Of a stretch of 64,000 bases of DNA, positions 27,139 to 34,936 are shown piece by piece. A program made the position numbers and the translations under genes. The stretch comes from Polaromonas sp. JS666 (GTDB lineage Bacteria > Pseudomonadota > Gammaproteobacteria > Burkholderiales > Burkholderiaceae_C). Each line of letters begins with the position of its first letter. Positions within the stretch are counted from its first letter, which is position 1. Under the pieces are notes generated by a model. That model worked only from the letters and a program-made list of their open reading frames with translations, ran no database searches and was not told the origin of the DNA. The stretch lies in contig NC_007948.1 of the NCBI RefSeq assembly GCF_000013865.1, positions 3,472,001 through 3,536,000 of the forward strand, written 5' to 3'.

Positions 27139-27934
27139 TCCGCGCTGGCACTCCACGCCGCTGATCCGCGCATCCCTTGCGCTGCATGGGCTGGCACTGG
27201 TCGCCGTCGTCGCCGTGCCCGGGTTGTGGCGCTGGGCGCTGGCCGCCGTGGTGGCCAATCACCTGCTGATCGCCGCCGCTGGCCTGTGGCCGCGCAGCCA
27301 CTGGCTGGGGCCGAACTGGACACGGCTGCCCGCCGCCGCCACGGCCAGACATGAAATCGCCCTGACCATCGACGATGGCCCTGACCCCGTCGTCACCCCG
27401 CGGGTGCTGGACCTGCTCGATCGCCATGCGGTCAAGGCCACGTTTTTCTGCATCGGCGAACTGGCCGCGCGCTATCCGGAGCTGTGCCGCGAAATCGTCC
27501 GGCGCGGACATGCGGTCGAAAATCACAGCCAGCATCACCGCCATTATTTTTCCGTGATGGGCCCGCGCGGCCTGGCGCGGGAACTGCAAGCCGCGCAAGA
27601 AACGCTCACCCGAATCTGCGGCCAGCGACCGCTGTTCTTTCGTGCCCCGGCCGGCTTGCGCAACCCCTTCCTGGAGCCGGTGCTGGCCCGCTTCGGGCTC
27701 AGGCTTGCTACTTGGTCCGCACGGGGGTTCGACACCCGCATCGACGACGTTGATCGCGTCAAAAGCAGCCTGCTGCGCGGCCTGCGGGCGGGCGCCATCC
27801 TGCTGCTGCACGACGGCCATGCCGCGCGCACCCCGCAGGGCGTGCCCGTGATTCTCGCGGTGTTGCCGGGCGTGCTCGACGCTGCGGCCGCCGCCGGCCT
27901 GCGTGTTGTCACCTTGCGCCAGGCCCTGTCATGA
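27131..27934 (+). CDS. Polysaccharide deacetylase (NodB) family enzyme
   Basis: The protein of 267 residues has two N-terminal hydrophobic helices (residues 12-30 and 33-52) and a NodB domain with TIDDGPDP at 79-86 (metal ligand D82), the HSQHH metal motif near residue 137, RAPAGLRNPF and LLLHDGH. It deacetylates a sugar or related amide, probably on a membrane glycolipid intermediate. GTG 27131 overlaps the exporter stop and has GCGAGG upstream. The family is not in the usual core list of aryl-polyene genes. Confidence 0.85.
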   Translation: MPDPRWHSTPLIRASLALHGLALVAVVAVPGLWRWALAAVVANHLLIAAAGLWPRSHWLGPNWTRLPAAATARHEIALTIDDGPDPVVTPRVLDLLDRHAVKATFFCIGELAARYPELCREIVRRGHAVENHSQHHRHYFSVMGPRGLARELQAAQETLTRICGQRPLFFRAPAGLRNPFLEPVLARFGLRLATWSARGFDTRIDDVDRVKSSLLRGLRAGAILLLHDGHAARTPQGVPVILAVLPGVLDAAAAAGLRVVTLRQALS

Positions 27935-27977
27935 CTGCCTCGTCCGGCTGGTTTTCATGCAAGCAGCAGGTGGTGAA

Positions 27978-28706
27978 ATGCACACCCTGATCACGCACCC
28001 GCCCGCAACAGCCTGGTACCGTCAGGCTGCCGCGGTGATCCCCCAGCATCTCTACCTGAAAAGCGTGGGCACGACGCTTTTTATCAGCCTGTTTTTTGTC
28101 GCCTACTTTTACCTGCTCAAAAACCCCGCTCACACCACCACGGTGATGCCCGTCATCGGACTGGATCACCTGATCAGCTTCGAGCCGCTGGCCCTGCCGC
28201 TCTATCTCTCTCTGTGGGTCTATGTATCCCTGCTGCCGGCCTTTTTCTCGTCACGGCGAGAACTCTGCCGCTATGGCGCTGCCATGGCGTTGATGTGCCT
28301 GGCCGGCTTGGCCATTTTCTATTTCTGGCCCACCGCCGCCCCCCAGCCAAATATCGACTGGAGCCAGTACCCTGATGTGGGTCTGCTGAAGAGTCTCGAT
28401 GCCTCGGGCAATGCCTGCCCTTCCCTGCATGTCGCCACCGCGTTTTTCTCGGGCTTCTGGCTGCATCACCTGATGCGTCAATTCCGTGCGCCGCTGTGGA
28501 TACACCTGGTCAACTGGACCTGGTGCGTCGGCATCATCTATTCGACGCTGGCAGTCCGCCAGCATGTGGTGGTAGACGTCGCCGGAGGCCTTGTACTGGG
28601 CGGCTTGGCCGCCTGGCTGTCACTGCGTGGGCGCGGGGCCGCAAAGCGCCCGGACTTCGAAGCCGCCACAGGGCCGGGGGCAAGGACCGGCAAGGTTTCG
28701 CCTTGA
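27978..28706 (+). CDS. PAP2-family membrane phosphatase
   Basis: A 242-residue protein with about five membrane helices and the phosphatase motifs CPSLHVATAFFSGFW and VRQHVVVDVAGG. It would remove phosphate from a lipid phosphate, such as an undecaprenyl or phosphatidate-type intermediate. ATG 27978 is preferred to ATG 27957 since CAGGTGGTGA precedes it. It lies between the deacetylase and the ketosynthase and may act on the lipid anchor. An 84-base gap follows. Confidence 0.8.
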   Translation: MHTLITHPPATAWYRQAAAVIPQHLYLKSVGTTLFISLFFVAYFYLLKNPAHTTTVMPVIGLDHLISFEPLALPLYLSLWVYVSLLPAFFSSRRELCRYGAAMALMCLAGLAIFYFWPTAAPQPNIDWSQYPDVGLLKSLDASGNACPSLHVATAFFSGFWLHHLMRQFRAPLWIHLVNWTWCVGIIYSTLAVRQHVVVDVAGGLVLGGLAAWLSLRGRGAAKRPDFEAATGPGARTGKVSP

Positions 28707-28790
28707 AGCCCCGCCTGATGCGCCACATTCTGTGGTTCAAACCCTGTATTTGCTAACATCTCAGTTCATTTTTTGATTGGCTAGTTTTTT

Positions 28791-29987
28791 CTGAACCCGC
28801 TCTGGCTTTCTCATTTCACCGCCACCAGCTGCATCGGCCAAGGCCTGGGCGAGACGCTGGCTTCGCTGCGGGCGCAGCGCAGCGGCCTGAAGCCCTGCGA
28901 CTTCGATTCGGCTGACCTGCCCACCTGGATTGGGGCCGTCGAGGGCCTGGCCGACGAAGTCTTGCCCGCCGAACTCCAGGCCTTCGATTGCCGCAACAAC
29001 CGGCTGGCCCGGCTGGCCCTGCGGCAAGACAATTTCGAACTGGCGGTACGGGACGTGGCCGCACGCGTGGGACACCGGCGAATCGGCATCTTTCTGGGCA
29101 CCAGCACCTCCGGCATCCTGCAGACCGAGCTTGCCTACAGGCAACGGGACCCCGCCACCGGCGCGCTGCCCGCCAGCTTTATTTATGCATCCACGCACAA
29201 CCCCTACTCGGTGACGGCCTTCGTGCGCGAGTATTTCCGTCTCGAAGGGCCGGCGGTGACGGTGTCTTCGGCCTGCTCTTCCAGCGCCAAGGTCTTCGCT
29301 TCGGCCCGCCGCATGATGGCCGCCGGGCTGATTGACGCGGCCGTCGTCGGCGGGGTGGATTCTCTGTGCCTGACCACGCTGTACGGTTTCAACTCGCTGG
29401 ACCTGCTGTCCCGCAGCCCGTGCCAACCCTTTGACGCCGCGCGCAAGGGTATCTCCATTGGAGAAGGCGCCGCCTTTGCCTTGCTGGAAAGAAGCCCCGG
29501 CAGCCTGGACGCCAAGGCGGTTCTCCTGCGCGGCACCGGTGAGTCCAGCGATGCGCACCACATGTCGGCGCCGCATCCGGAAGGGCTGGGCGCCGTCATG
29601 GCGATGCGGCAGGCACTGGCCAGCGCGGGCCTGCAGCCCGGCGAGATCGACTACATCAACCTGCACGGCACGGCCACCCCGTCCAACGACGCGGCAGAAA
29701 GCAAAGCGGTCGCCGCCGTGTTTGGCGAGCATGCACAGCCCTGCAGTTCGACCAAGGGGGCGACTGGCCACACGCTGGGCGCGGCTGGCGGCATAGAGGC
29801 CGTGATCAGCGCGCTGGCCCTGCAGCAGGGCTTCATGCCGGGCGGCGTCAACACCGACAACGTAGACCCCAGCCTGCCGGTCAACTACCTGCTGAAAAAC
29901 CGCGATCAGGCGCTGACGCATGTGCTCAGCAATTCCTTTGGTTTCGGCGGCACCAACTGCAGCCTTGTTTTTGGCCGCGCCGGCTGA
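28791..29987 (+). CDS. Beta-ketoacyl-ACP synthase (ApeO-like) with CTG start
   Basis: Thiolase-fold condensing enzyme of 398 residues with triad C162 (VSSACSSSAKVF), H292 (LHGTATPSNDA) and H327 (KGATGHTLGAAGG), and the tail SFGFGGTNCSLVFG. The family N-terminus MNPLWLSHFTATSCIG is coded here as CTG AAC CCG, with a stop (TAG 28782) just upstream in frame, so no ATG, GTG or TTG is available before residue 58 (TTG 28962). Either CTG 28791 starts translation, or a base is missing in the T6 run at 28785-28790. It extends the polyene by two carbons per cycle. Confidence 0.85.
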   Translation: MNPLWLSHFTATSCIGQGLGETLASLRAQRSGLKPCDFDSADLPTWIGAVEGLADEVLPAELQAFDCRNNRLARLALRQDNFELAVRDVAARVGHRRIGIFLGTSTSGILQTELAYRQRDPATGALPASFIYASTHNPYSVTAFVREYFRLEGPAVTVSSACSSSAKVFASARRMMAAGLIDAAVVGGVDSLCLTTLYGFNSLDLLSRSPCQPFDAARKGISIGEGAAFALLERSPGSLDAKAVLLRGTGESSDAHHMSAPHPEGLGAVMAMRQALASAGLQPGEIDYINLHGTATPSNDAAESKAVAAVFGEHAQPCSSTKGATGHTLGAAGGIEAVISALALQQGFMPGGVNTDNVDPSLPVNYLLKNRDQALTHVLSNSFGFGGTNCSLVFGRAG

Positions 29988-30012
29988 ATGCCGAATACGT
30001 GAAACGCCGGAC

Positions 30013-30846
30013 ATGACTGCATCCAACCCACCCGCCGCCAGCCCGCTCACGGTTTTTGTCGAGGGCATAGGGCTGATAGGCCCCGGTTTTTCCAACTGGG
30101 AAGAAGGCCGCCAGCACCTGGCGGGCCTGACACCTTATGTCTCGCAAAAAACGCTGCTGCCATCGCCAATGTCGCTGCCACCTGCAGAACGCCGGCGCGC
30201 CGGTGCGGTCATCAAGGTTTCACTGGCGGTCGGCCATGAGGCGGTTGACGCGGCCGGACTGAGCGCCGCCGAACTGCCCTCGGTGTTCAGCTCCTCGAGT
30301 GGTGACGGCATCAATTGCCACGAGATCTGCTCGGCGCTGGCCTCCAGCGACCGGCTGATTTCGCCCACCCGCTTTCACAACTCGGTGCACAACGCGGCAT
30401 CGGGTTACTGGAGCATTTCCACCGGCGCCATGCCGCCTTCGTCCGTGCTGTGCGCCTACGACGGCAGTTTTGCCGCTGGCCTGCTGGAAGCGATGACGCA
30501 GGCCGTCATCGACGACACCCCGGTGCTGCTGGTGGCCTACGACACCGACTACCCGGAACCGCTGCGCAGCAAGCGGCCGGTGCCCGACACGATGGGCGTG
30601 GCGCTGGTCATCCGCCCCGGCGCCAGCGCACGCAGCCTGGCGCGCATCACGCTGCAGGGCGGCAACGGCCTGACCACGGCTGCGGCCACGGTGATGAGCG
30701 ACGCCGGGCTGGAGTTCCTGCGCCAGACCATTCCGGCCGCGCGCGCCTTGCCCCTGCTGCAGGCTCTTGCCCAGCAGCAGGCGGCGGCGCTGGTTCTGGA
30801 TTACCTGGACGGCACGCAACTGGCGCTGGAAGTCGCGCCGCCATGA
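30013..30846 (+). CDS. Ketosynthase-like chain length factor (ApeC-like)
   Basis: A 277-residue ketosynthase-like protein. The position of the catalytic cysteine reads VFSSSSGDGINCHE, and the usual histidines are not in place, as in chain length factors that pair with an active ketosynthase and set product length. Recognisable family text is SPTRFHNSVHNAASGYWSIS. It starts 26 bases after the ketosynthase and overlaps the next gene. A direct catalytic role is unlikely. Confidence 0.8.
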   Translation: MTASNPPAASPLTVFVEGIGLIGPGFSNWEEGRQHLAGLTPYVSQKTLLPSPMSLPPAERRRAGAVIKVSLAVGHEAVDAAGLSAAELPSVFSSSSGDGINCHEICSALASSDRLISPTRFHNSVHNAASGYWSISTGAMPPSSVLCAYDGSFAAGLLEAMTQAVIDDTPVLLVAYDTDYPEPLRSKRPVPDTMGVALVIRPGASARSLARITLQGGNGLTTAAATVMSDAGLEFLRQTIPAARALPLLQALAQQQAAALVLDYLDGTQLALEVAPP

Positions 30847-31349
30847 ACAGACCGCAGACCCTGAACCGGGACGACATCGCCCGCCGCATTCCGCATCAAG
30901 GCAGCATGTGCCTGCTCGACACCGTCACGGCCTGGGACGACAGCCACATCCGTTGCCAGGCCAGCAGCCACCGCGCGCCCGACCACCCGCTGCGGGCCCA
31001 TGGCCGGCTGGGAGCGGCCTGCGGGGTGGAATATGCGGCGCAAGCCATGGCGGTGCACGGCACCCTGATGGCCGAGGCGGCTGCGGGCACTGCCGGCGGC
31101 AGCACAGCACCGCGCGCCGGCTACCTGGCCAGCATGCGCAGCGTGAACCTGTACGTCGACCGGCTGGACACGGTGCCCGGCCCCCTGACGGTCAGCGCGG
31201 AGCGGATGACCGGGGACGCCAACACCGTGCTGTACAGCTTCACGGTTCAGGCCGGCGCCCAGACCCTGCTCAGCGGGCGCGCGGTTGTCGTGCTCGATGC
31301 GGCCCTGCTGCCGAGTCCCGTCAACAGCAGCGGCGGCAGCGCGGGCTGA
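30843..31349 (+). CDS. Hotdog-fold dehydratase (ApeP-like)
   Basis: The protein of 168 residues starts with IARRIPHQGSMCLLDTVTAWDD, typical of the ApeP-type hotdog dehydratases, and has GVEYAAQAMAVHG in the central helix. With the ApeI-like protein it would form the second dehydratase of the polyene pathway. ATG 30843 overlaps the preceding stop. The last 15 residues are serine/glycine-rich. Confidence 0.82.
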   Translation: MNRPQTLNRDDIARRIPHQGSMCLLDTVTAWDDSHIRCQASSHRAPDHPLRAHGRLGAACGVEYAAQAMAVHGTLMAEAAAGTAGGSTAPRAGYLASMRSVNLYVDRLDTVPGPLTVSAERMTGDANTVLYSFTVQAGAQTLLSGRAVVVLDAALLPSPVNSSGGSAG

Positions 31350-31376
31350 ACCAGCCGGCCCTTCAAGGACACCTTC

Positions 31377-32108
31377 ATGACCCCTCCCCTCAAACGCGCA
31401 CTTGTCACCGGCGGCAGCGGCGGCATCGGCTCGGCCATCTGCCGGCGCCTGGCGGCCGACGGCTTCAGCGTCATTGTTCATGCCAACAGCCATCTGGCCA
31501 CGGCGCAGGCCGTGGCGGCCAGCATCGCGGCCGACGGCGGTCAGGCGCAGGCCGTGGCTTTTGATGTCACCGATGCGTCCGCCACGGCGGCGGCGCTCGA
31601 GTCCCTGCTCGAACAGGGGCCCATCCAGGTGCTGGTCAACAACGCCGGCATCCACGACGACGCCGTGTTCCCCGGCATGCAGCTGTCCCAATGGCAGCGC
31701 GTGCTCGATGTGTCGCTCAACGGCTTTTTCCATGTCACCCAACCCCTGACGCTGCCGATGATACGGACCCGCTGGGGCCGCATCATCACCATCACCTCTG
31801 TGGCCGCCGTGGCCGGCAATCGGGGCCAGGTCAACTATTCGGCGGCCAAGGGAGCCCTGCACGCCGCCACCAAATCGCTGGCCCTCGAAGTAGCCAGCCG
31901 CGGCATCACGGTCAATGCCGTGGCGCCGGGCATCATTGACACGGCCATGAGCAATAGCAGCTTCAGTGCTGACGTCATCGAACGCATGGTGCCGATGAAG
32001 CGGGCCGGCAAGGCCGAAGAAGTGGCTGACCTCGTGGGCTTTTTGGCCTCGGAACGCGCGGCCTACATCAGCGGGCAGATCATTTCCATCAATGGCGGCA
32101 TGATCTGA
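31377..32108 (+). CDS. 3-oxoacyl-ACP reductase, FabG-like (ApeQ-like)
   Basis: A 243-residue short-chain dehydrogenase. The NADPH motif TGGSGGIG is at residues 11-18, the NNAG block at 88-91, and the catalytic S141, Y154 and K158 are all present (YSAAK). It reduces the 3-keto group in each cycle. AAGGA precedes the start. The C-terminal YISGQIISINGGM is standard for FabG. It ends the densely packed part of the operon; a 250-base gap follows. Confidence 0.9.
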   Translation: MTPPLKRALVTGGSGGIGSAICRRLAADGFSVIVHANSHLATAQAVAASIAADGGQAQAVAFDVTDASATAAALESLLEQGPIQVLVNNAGIHDDAVFPGMQLSQWQRVLDVSLNGFFHVTQPLTLPMIRTRWGRIITITSVAAVAGNRGQVNYSAAKGALHAATKSLALEVASRGITVNAVAPGIIDTAMSNSSFSADVIERMVPMKRAGKAEEVADLVGFLASERAAYISGQIISINGGMI

Positions 32109-32358
32109 CCCCCGAACCGGCAGTTATCCGCTTGACTGTTTAAAAAGACGTGTAAAACTGGCTGATCCAGCGTCAACGGCAATCACCTCAAGGGGAGAGC
32201 ACAACGCACTCCATCAAGCCCCCCGGGGGGCGCCTGGCCGCGTTGCTCCTCCTTGCAGGCATCAGCCTGCGTCATCGTCGCACCTTGCCAACGCACGCCC
32301 ATGACGGCCCACACCCGGCGCGTCCAACTGCCGTTTCAGGTCTACAGGTAAATGCCCC
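32109..32358. other. Gap between ketoreductase and methyltransferase
   Basis: No gene is seen. It holds a perfect palindrome GCCCCCCGGGGGGC at 32218-32231 without a T-run, and a TTGACT hexamer at 32132 with AT-rich DNA 13-15 bases later (TGTAAAAC), which could be a weak promoter for the methyltransferase gene. Confidence 0.4.
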
Positions 32359-33129
32359 ATGAAGACTTCCGAACCCGTCCCTACGACGCATGCACCCCAT
32401 ATTCCGCTCACTGATTACTACCAGACAGAGCAGGATAGACAAGCCTATTTGCGCAAGATTTTTGACAATACCGCTGCGGATTACGACCGTATCGAGGCGA
32501 TGTTGGCATGGGGCACTGGTTCCCGTTACCGGCACCAGGCCCTGATCCGGGGCGGTTTGCAAGCGGGCATGAAAGTGCTCGATGTGGGTGTGGGAACCGG
32601 CCTGGTTGCGGCGCAGGCCTGCCTCCTGGCCGGCGATCCCGCCTTGGTCACCGGGGTTGATCCCAGCCCCGGCATGATGGCGGCCAGCAAGCTGCCCAAG
32701 ACCATGGTGCTGATGGAGGGCCGGGCCGAATCATTGCCTTTTCCGGACAACCACTTTGATTTCCTGAGCATGGGCTATGCACTTCGCCACATCAGTGACC
32801 TGGGTGTGGCGTTTGCAGAGTTTCAACGGGTATTGAAGCCCGGTGGCCGTCTGTGCATCCTTGAAATAACCCAGGCGAAAAGCGGCTTGGGGCAGTGGCT
32901 GCTCAAAACTTACATGCGGGGTGTGATACCGCTGCTGACGCGGTTTATTTCCCGGGAAAAAGATACAGCAACGATCTGGCGTTACTACTGGGACAGCATA
33001 GAAGCCTGCGTCCCTCCCGAACAAGTCATGGCCACACTGAGGGCGGCCGGGCTGACGCAGGTCAAGCAACACCTGGAGGTTGGCGTGTTTTCGGAATACC
33101 AGGCGATCAAACCCGGGAACGCCAGTTGA
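32359..33129 (+). CDS. UbiE-like SAM-dependent methyltransferase
   Basis: The 256-residue class I methyltransferase has VLDVGVGTGLVAAQA near residues 74-88 (SAM motif I), GVDPSPGMM and the UbiE-like text YALRHISDLGVAFAEFQRVLKPGGRL. In aryl-polyenes the aromatic head is often methylated, and this enzyme is the best candidate for that step. An ordinary UbiE/menG role is less likely because the N-terminus differs and the neighbours are pigment genes. It ends the plus operon and converges with the glycosyltransferase operon. Confidence 0.78.
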   Translation: MKTSEPVPTTHAPHIPLTDYYQTEQDRQAYLRKIFDNTAADYDRIEAMLAWGTGSRYRHQALIRGGLQAGMKVLDVGVGTGLVAAQACLLAGDPALVTGVDPSPGMMAASKLPKTMVLMEGRAESLPFPDNHFDFLSMGYALRHISDLGVAFAEFQRVLKPGGRLCILEITQAKSGLGQWLLKTYMRGVIPLLTRFISREKDTATIWRYYWDSIEACVPPEQVMATLRAAGLTQVKQHLEVGVFSEYQAIKPGNAS

Positions 33130-33131
33130 CG

Positions 33132-33152
33132 GCCTGCCGCAGGAAGGCAGGC
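33132..33152. terminator. Hairpin between the convergent pigment operons
   Basis: GCCTGCC (33132-33138) and GGCAGGC (33146-33152) form a perfect 7-bp stem three bases after the methyltransferase stop. There is no T-run, so it is at best a weak or factor-assisted terminator. Confidence 0.35.
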
Positions 33153-33275
33153 ATCATGAGCACTGGCTTTGGGACGAACACCGTCACCAGGAGGGGAAGC
33201 GCCAGCCCAGCCTGAACCGTCAGTACTCACTGGCTGCGCTCAACTGCCGCTCCAGCAAAAAACTCCCAGGATTGT

Positions 33276-34052
33276 TCATGGGCGCCCGAACAAGCGCCTC
33301 GCCAGCAACACGGGCAGACGCAGCACAAACCCCAGAAACAGGCGCGAGTGCATCCAGGTCAGCAAGAGGTTGTCGCGCAGGTAATTGAAGTGCGAGACCC
33401 CGCCTTCGTCGGCGCGGAAATATTTGACCGTGGCCGGCAGGTTGACCGGCTTGACGCCGCGCCAGCACATGCGCACCACTGCCTCGGGGTCAAAGTCAAA
33501 ACGGCGCATCCAGCGCTGCCCGTGCATCACCTGGCGCAGCGGCTCGATCGGGTAGACGCGAAAGCCGAACAGCGAATCGCCAATGCCGGCCCACAGGGTT
33601 TCCAGGTTGGCCCAACCGTTAGACACCTTGCGGCCGTTGACGCGCAGCCGCGGCGCATCGGCCGCGAACACCGGCACGCCCAGCACCATGGCGGCGGGCT
33701 GGGCGGCAGAGGCGGCCATGAAGTCGGGAATCAGGGGCGCCGGGTGCTGGCCATCGGAGTCCATCGTCAACACATGCGTGAAGCCTTGCGCCGCGGCCAG
33801 GTCCAGCCCGTGCAGCACGGCAGCGCCCTTGCCGACGTTGTGCGGCAGCACCAGCACCCGCAGGCCTTCATCCTGCGCCGCCATCGCCTGCAGGCCTGCG
33901 GCGCTGGCATCGGTGCTGCCATCGACCACGACCCAGACAGGCGTCCACTGCGCGCGTGCCGAACGCACCGTGTCATAGACCTTGGGGCCGGGGTTGTAGC
34001 TGGGAATCAGGACAAGGTGCGTGCGGGACGCGCTGGGCAACAAGGCATTCAT
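33276..34052 (-). CDS. Family 2 glycosyltransferase
   Basis: A 258-residue GT-A type enzyme with VLIPSYNPG near the N-terminus, VVVDGSTD, GKGAAVLHGLDLA and the metal-binding MDSDGQHPAP. A C-terminal hydrophobic stretch (LFLGFVLRLPVLLARRLF) suggests membrane association. It would glycosylate the polyene lipid or its anchor. ATG 34052 was chosen over GTG 34058. It is the last gene of the three-gene minus operon. Confidence 0.85.
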   Translation of the reverse strand: MNALLPSASRTHLVLIPSYNPGPKVYDTVRSARAQWTPVWVVVDGSTDASAAGLQAMAAQDEGLRVLVLPHNVGKGAAVLHGLDLAAAQGFTHVLTMDSDGQHPAPLIPDFMAASAAQPAAMVLGVPVFAADAPRLRVNGRKVSNGWANLETLWAGIGDSLFGFRVYPIEPLRQVMHGQRWMRRFDFDPEAVVRMCWRGVKPVNLPATVKYFRADEGGVSHFNYLRDNLLLTWMHSRLFLGFVLRLPVLLARRLFGRP

Positions 34053-34096
34053 GGACACGAAAGAAGGGCAAAAGGAGAAAACGAAAGCGGCCCAAT

Positions 34097-34915
34097 TCAG
34101 GCCGGCGGTGCCTTGACCGGAAAGTCGGGCAACTGCGCATGCGCCAACTCGGCCTGGAAGTATTGCTCCAGCTCGCTGACAAAACGCGCCGTATGCTGGG
34201 GCGGATCAAACCGCTTGCCAAGCCGGACCCGGTAAGTGATGGGCATTTTAGGCGTCCACAGGAGTGACCAGCCTTTACCCAGAAAAGCCGAATCGGTTTC
34301 GATAAAAACCGTCTGCACCGGCACGCCGGCATTTTTGGCGATCAGCCCCGTCGTCCCCTGCATCGCACCCACAGGAAACCGGTTGGTGCGCGTGCCCTCC
34401 GGAAACAGCAGCAAATGACTACCCTGGCGTAAATCGGCAACGCCCAATTGCACCATGGTACGAATCGGCGTGTTGCGGATGTAGCCGGTCAGCCGGGCCC
34501 CCGCGCCGAAGAAGACGCTGTTGACCAGTTCGGCCTTCATGATGCAGGCTGCATTGGGCAGGCGCGACAAAATCATCACCGCATCGAGCAGCGACGGATG
34601 GTTGGGCGCAATGACCATGGCCGGCTCACCCCGCAGCGCATCGAGTTCCGACAGGTCGAAGCGGCAGGCGCCCATCAGCGTCAGAACCCGCAGATAGCCC
34701 CGGGCTGTTGCAGCGACCAGCTTGCGGCCCAGCCGTTTGCTGAGCACGCGCGGTAACAGGGCGCGCATCGGAAAGGCCAGCAGCGACACGACCAGACAGA
34801 TCACGCCCAGCAGCACAAAGCCCAGGTGCAGTCTCAGCGTTTGATGCAGGCCCATGCGTCTGGCATGCAGTGCGAGGTGCCGGTCAAGGGCAGCGTTCGG
34901 TTTGTGTTCCACCAT
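34097..34915 (-). CDS. PlsC-type 1-acyl-glycerol-3-phosphate acyltransferase
   Basis: The protein of 272 residues has a membrane helix near residues 28-50, the NHPSLLD catalytic block (HX4D) near residue 102, and FPEGTRTNRFPVG near 173. Such enzymes esterify lysophosphatidate-like acceptors. Its place between the halogenase-like gene and the glycosyltransferase suggests a role in attaching the polyene acid to a glycerolipid. It is separated from both neighbours by 20-45 bases. Confidence 0.85.
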   Translation of the reverse strand: MVEHKPNAALDRHLALHARRMGLHQTLRLHLGFVLLGVICLVVSLLAFPMRALLPRVLSKRLGRKLVAATARGYLRVLTLMGACRFDLSELDALRGEPAMVIAPNHPSLLDAVMILSRLPNAACIMKAELVNSVFFGAGARLTGYIRNTPIRTMVQLGVADLRQGSHLLLFPEGTRTNRFPVGAMQGTTGLIAKNAGVPVQTVFIETDSAFLGKGWSLLWTPKMPITYRVRLGKRFDPPQHTARFVSELEQYFQAELAHAQLPDFPVKAPPA

Positions 34916-34936
34916 ATAGTCAGTCGCGCGCAGCCT

